Virus record (IMG/VR): IMGVR_UViG_3300044648_000036
Coordinates: 1-64,000 of that record
DNA: 64,000 bases
Source: a virus
Strand: one strand, 5' to 3'
In this document: piece after piece, positions 7,870-15,584 of the stretch
Position numbering within the stretch: the stretch's first letter is position 1
How the letters are laid out: each line of letters opens with the position of its first letter
The notes under the pieces: model-generated
The model's input: the letters and a program-made list of their open reading frames with translations, nothing else
What the model was told of the DNA's origin: nothing
Databases searched by the model: none
Program-made: the position numbers and the translations under genes

Positions 7870-8857
7870 TTTATTGTGGACAGTTTTAGAAGTACAATCC
7901 GAATCAGGGAACGTAAAGTTCATGAACCGGCTGGTTAAGAAGATAGCCGAATCCTTCGGGGCTCAGGTAAAAGAAGATAAGGGTAATATCTACGTAACAA
8001 AAGGTGAGGCTGACAGTTATAACTGTATCGTAGCGCACACCGATACCGTACACAGGATCATCCCGCAGAATCACTACAAGGTGTTAGAGTTGGAAGGAAG
8101 AGTATTCGCCTATAATACAAAGGATATGAAACCTACGGGTATAGGTGGGGACGATAAATGTGGGATTGCTATAGCATTGACCGCTATCCGGGATCTTCCT
8201 GTTATCAAGGCCGCATTCTTCAGAGACGAGGAGACAGGTGGTGAAGGTTCTCAGGAAGCAGATATGAGTTTCTTTAATGATTGTAATTTTGTTCTCCAGT
8301 GTGACCGTAAGGGTAATTCTGGGTTCGTGGATAACATCTACGGAGAACCTCTTTATGCAGACAACTTCAGGGAGGACATCTATCCCGTACTGGAAAAATA
8401 CGGGTATAAGGAGGTTGAAGGTATGTTTACTGATGTCTATCAACTGGCCTGTAACGATCTACCCATAGCCTGTGCTAACATAGAGTGTGGGTACTATGCT
8501 CCTCATACGTCTACAGAGTATATTATACTAAAGGACTGGGAGAACTGTAAGAAGATGGTACTGGAGATGTTAAGTACGTTCACGAAGAAGTACAAGATCG
8601 ACCGCGTACCGCCGTATTCTGGTAAAGGACGTTATTCTGAAAACCGTTATTTCTGGGAGGAAAGGGCTACAGGTGCCGGCCATTTCGATGGACGAGACTA
8701 CTGGGATTTCTGCTGGAGTTGTAATGAGTACGATATTCTGAATGAGAGTAATATGTGTTGCGAGTTCTGTACTGAGGCAGTGGGGATGACTAAGAAGGAG
8801 AAGAAGTCCCCTATTGTCAAATCACAGAAAGAGTTATTCCTGGATTTTAAGTTATGA
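7862..8857 (+). CDS. M20-type zinc peptidase (PepT-like) with C-terminal zinc ribbon
   Basis: The protein has 331 residues and carries the complete metal-ligand set of M20/M28-clan exopeptidases: VAHTDTVH (His59, Asp61), GGDDKCG (Asp97/98), RDEETGGEGS (catalytic Glu123, ligand Glu124), CDRKGN (Asp148) and APHTSTEY (His215). After the peptidase core comes a ribbon with CWSC and CCEFC pairs, then a Lys-rich tail. Such enzymes cleave small peptides or amides in the cytoplasm; bacterial PepT is about 410 residues, and the dimerisation lid seems reduced here. Presence in a phage replication block is unusual. Confidence 0.8.
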   Translation: MDSLLWTVLEVQSESGNVKFMNRLVKKIAESFGAQVKEDKGNIYVTKGEADSYNCIVAHTDTVHRIIPQNHYKVLELEGRVFAYNTKDMKPTGIGGDDKCGIAIALTAIRDLPVIKAAFFRDEETGGEGSQEADMSFFNDCNFVLQCDRKGNSGFVDNIYGEPLYADNFREDIYPVLEKYGYKEVEGMFTDVYQLACNDLPIACANIECGYYAPHTSTEYIILKDWENCKKMVLEMLSTFTKKYKIDRVPPYSGKGRYSENRYFWEERATGAGHFDGRDYWDFCWSCNEYDILNESNMCCEFCTEAVGMTKKEKKSPIVKSQKELFLDFKL

Positions 8858-9261
8858 TACAGGCAAAAGACGTGGTAAAAGAGTTCTTCAGTGAACTCGA
8901 ACGATTGATACTCAGGCCGGCGCAGGACGCAGGGCTAACTAAAATATCAGAACTCTTCCTGTACCACGGGTTCATACACTCCAGTAAAGAGTGGTTTATC
9001 CATAATATAGAAGAAGCGGAATACTGGGAAGAAAAATTCGATGCTGCAGAAGAAGAACGAAATAATATAGACAGGGATCTACAAGACATGGAAGCTCAGG
9101 TAGACGACATAGCCAGTGATCTCAGTAATATCACTGATAAACTGGAAAACGCGGACCCGGATGAAACAGCCCGGTTAGTAGCAGAGCTAAAGGGACGAAT
9201 AGAAGACCTGGAGAGCGCTACCGGCTGGAGGACTAAACCGACTAAAAAGAAAGCAGCATGA
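8854..9261 (+). CDS. coiled-coil hypothetical protein ending in Ala-Ala
   Basis: The protein has 135 residues. An N-terminal helix-rich part is followed by a long acidic coiled coil at about 45-120 with heptad-like Leu/Ile spacing, then a basic tail TKPTKKKAA. It starts at the stop of the peptidase gene and its own stop overlaps the next ATG. The function is unknown. The final KKAA resembles a protease-recognition tail (see findings). Confidence 0.6.
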   Translation: MIQAKDVVKEFFSELERLILRPAQDAGLTKISELFLYHGFIHSSKEWFIHNIEEAEYWEEKFDAAEEERNNIDRDLQDMEAQVDDIASDLSNITDKLENADPDETARLVAELKGRIEDLESATGWRTKPTKKKAA

Positions 9262-9467
9262 CGTTATATCAGATATTAGATACTGAAGGTGATGAGATGG
9301 GACTCATCTACACAGATGCCCCGGGAGAAGTAGTGCAGAGTACATGGAAGAAGGTATACTTAGAAGATGAACCGGAGGACTGCGCTTATATAGACTGGTT
9401 AGTAGAAACGCTATCTGCCGCGTGGCCTAAGACAGAAAGATTGTTTACAGAGGTAATATTACCCTAA
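9258..9467 (+). CDS. small acidic hypothetical protein
   Basis: The protein has 69 acidic residues with a Trp-rich end (DWLVETLSAAWPKTERLF). It is the last gene of the first plus-strand series and lies just before a terminator-like hairpin shared with the minus-strand island. Confidence 0.55.
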   Translation: MTLYQILDTEGDEMGLIYTDAPGEVVQSTWKKVYLEDEPEDCAYIDWLVETLSAAWPKTERLFTEVILP

Positions 9468-9472
9468 AACAT

Positions 9473-9504
9473 AAAAAAAACCCCGAACCTTAACAGGAAC
9501 GGGG
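9473..9504 (-). terminator. rho-independent terminator for the minus-strand lysis island
   Basis: On the plus strand the sequence is A8 followed by a hairpin: CCCCG (9481-9485) pairs with CGGGG (9500-9504) and CCT (9488-9490) with AGG (9495-9497). Read on the minus strand it is a GC-rich stem followed by eight T, the classic intrinsic terminator form. It lies 59 bp beyond the end of the spanin gene. In the plus direction the hairpin is followed only by TATAATTCTT, so it works less well for the genes ending at 9467. Confidence 0.8.
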
Positions 9505-9562
9505 TATAATTCTTATCAGCCGGTGGGTTTACAGGGGTTGGCCGAGGGAATCGTAGGTGGGA

Positions 9563-10156
9563 CTAAATTATTTTTTTGAATTTCAGGAATCCGAGACCGG
9601 TGCCGATAATAACTATCAGGCTTATCAATCCCCAGAACTGTATCCGGGAAGTAGTTAACCTTGATTTTAGTTCGGAAACAGTCAGTTTCTGTGCTCTCAC
9701 GGTAGAATCTGACCGGTTGAGTTTACCTTCCAGCAGCTTCCGGCGGGTACTGTCCTCCACCCTTGTCACTATTTTTTGAATATGGGTGACAGTTTTCTCA
9801 GTAACCGGGACATAGGTAGTAAGAACTCCCCCGGTGATCTTTAAGTAAAGGCCGTTAGGAAGGGTAGTATCCAGCTGATATAGTTGTGAACAATCAACGG
9901 GTATAGCTTTTCCTTCCAGGTATATCGTATCCGGAGCAGACGGTAATTTAACGGAAGTAGAGTCATAGGTGGTATCGGTTTTGGTTATCTCCTCGTTAAG
10001 AGTGTCCGATCCGGTTATTACCGGGATACAGCCCCCACGGGATACGAAGGTGTCTATTATAGCCCTGTGTTTCCGGGGGTGCTTTACCGCGAACTTATCA
10101 ACGGTGAAACACCCGGTCAGTAACACTAAGGATAGGATGACTAATATTGATTTCAT
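9563..10156 (-). CDS. putative unimolecular spanin (u-spanin)
   Basis: The protein has 197 residues. The N-terminus is a lipoprotein signal with lipobox LLTGC (Cys16). The middle is a Thr/Ser-rich periplasmic region with a helical, coiled-coil-like stretch at about 130-170, and the C-terminus has one membrane segment (FWGLISLIVIIGTGLGF) followed by KFKKII. An outer-membrane lipid anchor plus an inner-membrane helix in one chain is the defining layout of u-spanins, which fuse the two membranes in the last step of lysis of Gram-negative hosts. The start overlaps the upstream gene by four bases. Confidence 0.7.
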   Translation of the reverse strand: MKSILVILSLVLLTGCFTVDKFAVKHPRKHRAIIDTFVSRGGCIPVITGSDTLNEEITKTDTTYDSTSVKLPSAPDTIYLEGKAIPVDCSQLYQLDTTLPNGLYLKITGGVLTTYVPVTEKTVTHIQKIVTRVEDSTRRKLLEGKLNRSDSTVRAQKLTVSELKSRLTTSRIQFWGLISLIVIIGTGLGFLKFKKII

Positions 10157-10455
10157 AGGTACTGGTATTTACGCCGCGTTCGGTCCTCGGGATTAGTAAA
10201 GACCAGCGGTTCTTTTACGCTTGGTAATCTCTCGGGAACACCTGGCCGGTCTTCTACCTGATACACTACGATACCTCCGCGGTCCATACGCTCTTTGAGG
10301 TTCTTTAGCTCTGTCTTGTCAACCCCCTGGGCTACCAGGACAGCTTCCATTTTAGTGTCCAGGTTATCCAGTTTTTTCAAGACCATCCCCGAAAACGAGG
10401 TAGCTAAAGTCACCAAGAGTCCGAATACGAATTTCTGAGTAGAGTTTAAACCCAT
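10153..10455 (-). CDS. one-TM small membrane protein, possible holin or lysis accessory
   Basis: The protein has 100 residues: one hydrophobic segment at about 8-27, then a helical KKLDNLDTKMEAVL stretch and a Pro/Arg-rich cytoplasmic-type tail. Its place directly upstream of the spanin gene suggests a lysis role, such as a pinholin-like or signal-anchor protein. No family is recognised with certainty. Confidence 0.5.
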   Translation of the reverse strand: MGLNSTQKFVFGLLVTLATSFSGMVLKKLDNLDTKMEAVLVAQGVDKTELKNLKERMDRGGIVVYQVEDRPGVPERLPSVKEPLVFTNPEDRTRRKYQYL

Positions 10456-10748
10456 TAAGAACAGTTTTTATAGTTTTTGATCTCAATAACACAAACTTCT
10501 CCCTTAGGATAACCTTTTATCATAAACACAGAGTTCGGTTTTACAGAACCATCCCGGTTTATGCGGTAGAAGTACCTGTTACCTTCCGGATGTTTACACT
10601 CGGTAGCGCCTTCCGGGGCCACCATAGCGGAACCCGTTAACAGAAGGAGATCACACTGGCAGATATAGGTGGGGTATGCTCTCTGGGTTCCGGGTATCGG
10701 GTAGCCCTGAGAGTCAGTTTTTACATAATAACGGAGTGGGGGGCACAT
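10455..10748 (-). CDS. Cys-rich hypothetical protein of the minus-strand island
   Basis: The protein has 97 residues and starts MCPPLRYYVKTDSQGYPIPGTQ. This 'RYYVK-x-D-x2-G-x-PIPG' opening resembles small proteins near the structural genes of gut Bacteroidota phages, which suggests a virion or lysis-associated part, but function is unknown. Six cysteines could form disulphides. It is the first gene of the minus-strand island, so its promoter should be in 10749-10880. Confidence 0.5.
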   Translation of the reverse strand: MCPPLRYYVKTDSQGYPIPGTQRAYPTYICQCDLLLLTGSAMVAPEGATECKHPEGNRYFYRINRDGSVKPNSVFMIKGYPKGEVCVIEIKNYKNCS

Positions 10749-10767
10749 AGGTCTAAAAAATATCTGT

Positions 10768-10827
10768 GGGTATCTAACTTAGATAATCTAAAAAGTGGTA
10801 CTTTTGATACCCTCCCTATCTAAAATA
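10768..10827. promoter_or_regulatory. intergenic promoter/operator region between divergent units
   Basis: This lies in the 132-bp gap between divergent genes. It contains the palindrome TATCTAAcTTAGATA (10771-10785) followed by ATCTAAA, then TACTTTTG (10799-10806), which matches the Bacteroidota -7 box TAnnTTTG, and CTATCTAAAATAAG after it. Related copies sit before the genes at 18604 and 34259. The palindrome could bind a repressor or the phage polymerase, and control the replication core to the right and the lysis island to the left. Confidence 0.6.
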
Positions 10828-10880
10828 AGACCGGTTTTCCGGGTGAAGAGTACAAGATTAATATACACAAATTAACCGAC

Positions 10881-11444
10881 ATGACCAAGGAAGATTACAA
10901 GAAAAACTTATCCCGAACTCTCATTAACCGGTTCCGGGAAGAGTATTATGAGAAGATAGGGGTCTATCCGGATGTAAAACCTCCGGTATGGGATAAAATA
11001 CCCCTCAACGAACTGAGAAGGATATGTGATAAGGTTTTACCTAACGAGTACACAGTAGTAGGGTTTAAAGGGTATTACTCAAGTAATGGTCCTGTTCCTA
11101 TAAACATTATCCGTGAAACCGGTTTCACTACTATTCTGGCTAGAACCCGTAAACTACCGATTGTACGCCTCAGGAAGATTTTTATACACTTCGCCCTGGA
11201 GATGGGGTACTCTTCTGTAGTAATTGGAAAGTATCTAGGATTAGATCACGCCACTGTGTTATACTGCAACAAAGAGTGTCAGAAACATCTACAGGCACAC
11301 CCGGATTTTATAGAGTTATACACTCAAGTAAACGACCTCTTATATGATACACCCGCTATTCGATCTGCTGCTGCAAAAGAAGGTGACTCCGAACCAATTC
11401 ATGTGTCTTTGGTACCAATCTCAGTCGATTCAGCCGCCGCTTAA
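10881..11444 (+). CDS. DnaA domain IV-like DNA-binding protein
   Basis: The protein has 187 residues. The C-terminal part matches the DNA-binding domain of DnaA: a basic helix (RLRKIFIHFALEMG), SSVVIGKYLG, and LDHATVLYCNK at 121-131, equivalent to the DHTTVLHA signature that contacts DnaA boxes. The AAA+ domain of DnaA is absent, so it cannot be an initiator ATPase by itself; it may bind the phage origin or act as a regulator. It is the first gene of the replication core after a promoter-like region. It ends in SAAA and overlaps the next gene by 101 bp. Confidence 0.65.
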   Translation: MTKEDYKKNLSRTLINRFREEYYEKIGVYPDVKPPVWDKIPLNELRRICDKVLPNEYTVVGFKGYYSSNGPVPINIIRETGFTTILARTRKLPIVRLRKIFIHFALEMGYSSVVIGKYLGLDHATVLYCNKECQKHLQAHPDFIELYTQVNDLLYDTPAIRSAAAKEGDSEPIHVSLVPISVDSAAA

Positions 11445-11901
11445 CACCCGGGAAGGGGAGTGTAACAACCTGATCGGGAAGGGACTGCTTGACCAGAACT
11501 ATAAACCTACCCTCTTAGGGAAGCAGATCCTGAAAGATATAGACCGGTTGTTCACCAAGAAGAAAAAAGAGGTTGTCAACCCAGAGGATCTTGATGAGCA
11601 GAAGATAAAGGAGTACCGCGAGAAGTGGCCCAAACACCTGAAAGCTACCCCCAAGGGGATCACCGAGAAGTTCGGTTGGTTGTTCCGGGAATATCCCGAA
11701 TACGCCGGTAAGTGGGATGATATACTGGAGGCCACAAACCTCTATTTGTCAGAAGCTGATAGTAAATGGATGTACCGCGCAGACCACTTCATCATCAAAC
11801 AGGTGACCGGGGGTAACCGTTACGCCCTGAATGAATTCCTGGAGCGGGTACAATCAGGAGAGAAAAAAGAAGAAGTACTCAGTATTTATAAAGTAGCGTA
11901 A
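11344..11901 (+). CDS. hypothetical replication-block protein, possible winged-helix start
   Basis: The protein has 185 residues. The N-terminus (LFDLLLQKKVTPNQFMCLWYQ, then NLIGKGLLDQNYKPTLLGKQIL) looks like a winged-helix domain of the kind found in phage replication proteins. The rest is charged and helical. No usable start exists after Met at 11401, so the gene must overlap the end of the DnaA-like gene by 44 to 101 bp. It could be a replication organiser or helicase-loading factor, by position only. Confidence 0.6.
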   Translation: MIHPLFDLLLQKKVTPNQFMCLWYQSQSIQPPLNTREGECNNLIGKGLLDQNYKPTLLGKQILKDIDRLFTKKKKEVVNPEDLDEQKIKEYREKWPKHLKATPKGITEKFGWLFREYPEYAGKWDDILEATNLYLSEADSKWMYRADHFIIKQVTGGNRYALNEFLERVQSGEKKEEVLSIYKVA

Positions 11902-11902
11902 G

Positions 11903-11980
11903 ATGTACACATATTTAATATGGCTGGTAGTTAAGGTAGTAGAATTTTTCTACCCTTTAATATCAGTCTTCATCAGATAA
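11903..11980 (+). CDS. possible 25-residue hydrophobic peptide
   Basis: ATG at 11903 to TAA at 11978-11980 encodes a 25-residue, almost entirely hydrophobic peptide (MYTYLIWLVV...), long enough for one membrane helix. It fills most of the 89-bp gap before the next gene. The same stretch can form a short hairpin (GTAGAA 11939-11944 with TTCTAC 11948-11953). It may be a real micro-protein or chance. Confidence 0.25.
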   Translation: MYTYLIWLVVKVVEFFYPLISVFIR

Positions 11981-11990
11981 AATCCAGTTT

Positions 11991-12257
11991 ATGTTAACAG
12001 TACAGGAAGAACGGGAATTGATACTCGAACCCATTAAGGTAGTAGAGAATAAGAAATCAGAGATAGTAGAACTTTTTGATAGCCTGCCGTCCGCCGGGAT
12101 GGAAGACCCTAACATCAGGATGATCAGCCTGGATATGTTCCAGTTGGTGGCCAACCAGCTGATCGGAATGGGTTACTACCACGGGGAGCGCCAGGGTTGG
12201 AAAGCCGGAGGAGCAGAAATTTATGACATGACCCAAAACTTCTTCAACAGGGCGTAG
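11991..12257 (+). CDS. hypothetical protein upstream of the helicase
   Basis: The protein has 88 residues: an acidic, helical N-terminus, then VANQLIGMGYYHGERQGWKAGG, a Gly-spaced helix. It ends at TAG 12255-12257, directly abutting the helicase ATG. A helper of the helicase is possible by position only. Confidence 0.55.
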   Translation: MLTVQEERELILEPIKVVENKKSEIVELFDSLPSAGMEDPNIRMISLDMFQLVANQLIGMGYYHGERQGWKAGGAEIYDMTQNFFNRA

Positions 12258-13232
12258 ATGAGCACACCGGTAAAAACACCGTGGACCCATATATCCGAGA
12301 TACGGAACAGGACCCGGGAGTATATAGATAAAAGAAGGAAGGGAGAAATAAAATCCTTTCGGACACCCTGGTACAAGCTCAACCACGAACTCGTTCTGGG
12401 ATACGAGTGGCAGACCATCAACCTACTGGCGGGATCGTCGGGTATAGGTAAGACTGCCATCAAGGATCAGATCATTAAAGAGGGGATGGAGTTAAACAAA
12501 GATCAGAATATAGTGGCGCTGGAATACCAGTTTGAGATGACAGACATACAGACCGGCGCCCGGGAGTTAACAGCTCCCACGGGAATGTCTATAAAGAAGT
12601 TATTCTCAGCAGAAGAAGGGGAGTTGGTCACTGACGAAGAGTTTGAGCAGATAGAACAATTACACCACAAACGAAAGAATGACCGGATCTACCAGGTAAG
12701 TTCACCGAGGAAGGTCGATACTATGGAAAAGGAGATACTATCCTTTTACGAGTACGCTAAGAAAACTTACGGGGACGACGTTAGAGTTCTTATCTCGGTA
12801 GATCACGCGCTCCTGATAGACGGCGGGATGGATGATAACTCGGAACTGGACACTATTGGTAATATGGCCAAAATGTTTCTCCGGATAAAGAAGAGGGTAC
12901 CGGTGATCGTCTTCATTCTCAGTCAACTGAACTCCTATATCGAGGAACCCAGCAGAAGGGAGAATGGCAAGGTGTCTAATTTCCCTACCAAGAGAGACCT
13001 CTACGGAGGAAAGCAGCTGTATTTTGCCTGTGACACTGTAATGATCTTCATGAAGCCGCTGGCTGATGGGATATCAATATACGGTCCCGGTAGGTTCGAC
13101 GTAACACAGGGTGACTACATCTTTAACCACATTCTAAAGACCCGGTTCTCTAACCCCACTACCCTCACATTTAAGGCAGACATGGAACACTTTCGGATAG
13201 AGGAGTGTGATCCACCACCAGTAAAAAAATAA
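12258..13232 (+). CDS. replicative DNA helicase, DnaB-like RecA-fold ATPase (SF4)
   Basis: The protein has 324 residues, about the size of the DnaB C-terminal ATPase domain with a short N-terminal linker; the primase-binding N-terminal domain is missing. Walker A is GSSGIGKT at 59-66. Walker B is VLISVDHALL, and the SF4 'sensor' region VFILSQLNS follows. The late KQLYFACDTVMIF is typical of phage DnaB proteins. It unwinds DNA at the fork and likely works with the primase at 17028 and the polymerase at 24508. Confidence 0.9.
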   Translation: MSTPVKTPWTHISEIRNRTREYIDKRRKGEIKSFRTPWYKLNHELVLGYEWQTINLLAGSSGIGKTAIKDQIIKEGMELNKDQNIVALEYQFEMTDIQTGARELTAPTGMSIKKLFSAEEGELVTDEEFEQIEQLHHKRKNDRIYQVSSPRKVDTMEKEILSFYEYAKKTYGDDVRVLISVDHALLIDGGMDDNSELDTIGNMAKMFLRIKKRVPVIVFILSQLNSYIEEPSRRENGKVSNFPTKRDLYGGKQLYFACDTVMIFMKPLADGISIYGPGRFDVTQGDYIFNHILKTRFSNPTTLTFKADMEHFRIEECDPPPVKK

Positions 13233-13234
13233 TT

Positions 13235-14239
13235 ATGCAGCAGATAGAGGCTAAAATCATAGCAGACAGTAAAAATGAGTTCGGTAACAGGATAACTACC
13301 TTCTTACTGACGTTCCCCCGGATAATACTGGCTGAGGTCAACACTCACCGGATGTTGTCCCGGAACTCAGCGTCAAGCAGGGCTATACCCTTCGAGAAGA
13401 TGTTGAAGAGAGTACAGGAAGACCCGTTCATCCCGATCAAATGGATGAAGGACCATAAGGGTATGCAGGGAGTAGAATATTTCACTGAGACCGCCAAAGA
13501 AGCGTGGATACACCAGGATCGTTCATGGGGGTATGAACAGTATGCGGATGTCCCAGCAGTAGAGTTCCTGAAAAAAGAATGGTTACAGGCTCGTGACTGG
13601 GCAGTAATGCAGGCTCAGTGGTTAAGTGACCGGGGTCTTACTAAGCAGATCTGTAACCGGTTACTGGAGCCCTTCATGTGGCACACGGCCATTGTTACCG
13701 GAACCGAGTGGGAGAACTTTTTCGCACTCCGGGCACACGAAGCAGCTGAAATACACCTACAGGAACTTGCGTACAAGATGTTGGAAGAGTATAATAATTC
13801 TACTCCTCAACTACTCAGTCCTGGTCAGTGGCACATACCGTTCGGAGACCAGATGGATGAAAACAGACTGTATGCGCTCCTTAAAGGAGAAGACTACCAC
13901 ACAGAGGAGACTCGTGACAATGCCCTATCCGATTTACAGGTTAAGATCGCTACAGCCCGCTGTGCCAGGTTGTCCTATCTGAACTACGAGGGTAAGGACG
14001 ACTACGAGGCCGATCTTAAACTTCACGATAGTCTGTCAGCAGCCGGTCACTGGTCAGCGTTTGAACACTGTGCCCGTAGTATGGATAATGATGAGTATCA
14101 CTGCTGGACATCCGGGTTTTCTGAAGTATCCGATCATCCTGACATGTTAGGTTGGTGCGGGAACTATCGCGGGTATATACAATATCGTAAGTTATTTTCT
14201 AACGAAAACCGGACAGATGACCGGGTAATAACTAAATAA
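13235..14239 (+). CDS. thyX: flavin-dependent thymidylate synthase ThyX
   Basis: The protein has 334 residues, longer than bacterial ThyX (about 220-250) but like long phage versions. It makes dTMP from dUMP with methylene-tetrahydrofolate and FAD. The family motif RHRxxSxNxxSxR appears as THRMLSRNSASSRA at 37-50, with the first Arg replaced by Thr. A C-terminal region with ATARCARLSYLNYEG and HWSAFEHCARS holds the other substrate-binding residues. With UDG it fits a phage that keeps thymine supply and excludes uracil. It starts two bases after the helicase stop. Confidence 0.92.
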   Translation: MQQIEAKIIADSKNEFGNRITTFLLTFPRIILAEVNTHRMLSRNSASSRAIPFEKMLKRVQEDPFIPIKWMKDHKGMQGVEYFTETAKEAWIHQDRSWGYEQYADVPAVEFLKKEWLQARDWAVMQAQWLSDRGLTKQICNRLLEPFMWHTAIVTGTEWENFFALRAHEAAEIHLQELAYKMLEEYNNSTPQLLSPGQWHIPFGDQMDENRLYALLKGEDYHTEETRDNALSDLQVKIATARCARLSYLNYEGKDDYEADLKLHDSLSAAGHWSAFEHCARSMDNDEYHCWTSGFSEVSDHPDMLGWCGNYRGYIQYRKLFSNENRTDDRVITK

Positions 14240-14240
14240 T

Positions 14241-14618
14241 ATGACAGGATCAAACACTACCCCTAAGAAGAGGGGGCGTAAACCAAAACTGGAAGCAGAT
14301 AACAGGAAGACTACAGTTAGTAAAAGGATGATCAAGGGTGCTGTTAGAGGCGTACTTACCCCTGAAGAGATATTTAAGATACAGGTGCAAGACAGGTCTA
14401 ACGCTGTTAATCACCCTAACCATTACGGAGGAGAATTAAACCCTTACGAGGCCATTAAGGTGATAGAGGCGTGGAACCTCGGATTCAACATAGGTAATAC
14501 AGTGAAGTACCTCTCTCGCGCCGGTAAGAAGGACGGTAATCCGCCGCTTCAAGACCTCGAAAAGGCCTGTTGGTACCTATCCCGGGAAATTCAGAACCTC
14601 AAAAAACAGAACTCATGA
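14241..14618 (+). CDS. DUF3310 protein
   Basis: The protein has 125 residues: a basic N-terminus (KKRGRKPKLEADNRKTTVSKR) with an AT-hook-like KRGRKPK, then the DUF3310 core, NHPNHYGGELNPYEAIKVIEAWNLGFNIGNTVKYLSRAGKKDG cut here by function into the HPNHY start, the EAI-x2-IEAW helix and the KYLSRAGKK end. The family is common in phages and sometimes called a nucleotide kinase-like protein without proof. It sits between ThyX and a hypothetical gene. Confidence 0.8.
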   Translation: MTGSNTTPKKRGRKPKLEADNRKTTVSKRMIKGAVRGVLTPEEIFKIQVQDRSNAVNHPNHYGGELNPYEAIKVIEAWNLGFNIGNTVKYLSRAGKKDGNPPLQDLEKACWYLSREIQNLKKQNS

Positions 14619-15052
14619 ACCACACAAAGTTTTTTGAAGACATAGACCAGACAGGAGGGTATATCAACCGATTAGTCTGGATAGCAGGCCAGTTAGATAG
14701 TAACACCCTTACCGATTTACTGGATGATATGGAACCTGAAGATATAGAAGACTGCTTCCCGGGTTTTGATCTTTCTAACTATGACGGAGACTCTAAGGAA
14801 TTAAAAGAATACATCAGTAGTGAAAGTAAACCCGGTTTTCTGGCGGAATGTTATTTCCAGCACCAGTACGGGTTCCATTTCCCTGAAGGCAGTAAAACCC
14901 CGACATCCTGGAGCAGCAGTCGTGGAGTTTCTACGATCTACTGGGTGTACGCAGAGTCATTTCCTGAGCTGATAAGGAAGATGACTAAGATCGGTAAATC
15001 TCATCATAAGAATGAAATCAGGAGAGAACTAAAAAAGAAACAAACAGTATGA
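14615..15052 (+). CDS. hypothetical protein (145 aa)
   Basis: The start is taken at 14615, where ATGA overlaps the previous stop; an upstream ATG at 14570 would overlap DUF3310 more and adds a poor sequence. The protein has an acidic first half (LLDDMEPEDIEDCFPGFDL) and a basic end (HHKNEIRRELKKKQTV). No family is recognised. Confidence 0.55.
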   Translation: MNHTKFFEDIDQTGGYINRLVWIAGQLDSNTLTDLLDDMEPEDIEDCFPGFDLSNYDGDSKELKEYISSESKPGFLAECYFQHQYGFHFPEGSKTPTSWSSSRGVSTIYWVYAESFPELIRKMTKIGKSHHKNEIRRELKKKQTV

Positions 15053-15582
15053 GTACAGCAGTAAAAAGAGGCTGGTCGGAGATGTTAGAAGACTCCATCA
15101 GCTACAACCGGTCCCTACTGGAAAAGATGGGGTTGAGTACAGACCCCAAGAAGAAGGGGATAACCGCCAAGAAGATCTTCAGCTGGGCCCGACAACAGGG
15201 TGGACAGAAGGAAGACTGCTTCTATATGTTCAAGGAAGAAGGGGAGAAGGATCTGATGTTAATAGAGTTCTTCAACGCGGACGGTTACCCACTGATACCC
15301 CGAAAGACTTACAAATGGATCGGGTCTCCAACCGCATTCACATCTGAACACGAAGAAGGTCAGTACGGGTTCCGTGTGTATATGGACGAGCTAATCGAAG
15401 TAAAACCAGAAGCAGGTATGCTGGCACCCTGGATAGACCCGGTAAATGAGCCCGAGGTATCATCAGTTATCAGGTTCGATAAGATGACAGCCAACGACTT
15501 TTTAGCAGTATTTCACGGAGTACCCTGCGCAGATCACGAAAGTATAAATAGAAAGATCAGGGAGATAAAATCAGCAGCATAA
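15049..15582 (+). CDS. hypothetical protein upstream of RecT-like, ends Ala-Ala
   Basis: The protein has 177 residues. It has a helical basic N-terminus (KIFSWARQQGGQ) and a strand-rich middle (DCFYMFKEEGEKDLMLIEFF). No domain is recognised. It ends KSAA and is followed after two bases by the RecT-like gene, so it may belong with the recombination genes. Confidence 0.55.
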   Translation: MSTAVKRGWSEMLEDSISYNRSLLEKMGLSTDPKKKGITAKKIFSWARQQGGQKEDCFYMFKEEGEKDLMLIEFFNADGYPLIPRKTYKWIGSPTAFTSEHEEGQYGFRVYMDELIEVKPEAGMLAPWIDPVNEPEVSSVIRFDKMTANDFLAVFHGVPCADHESINRKIREIKSAA

Positions 15583-15584
15583 CT

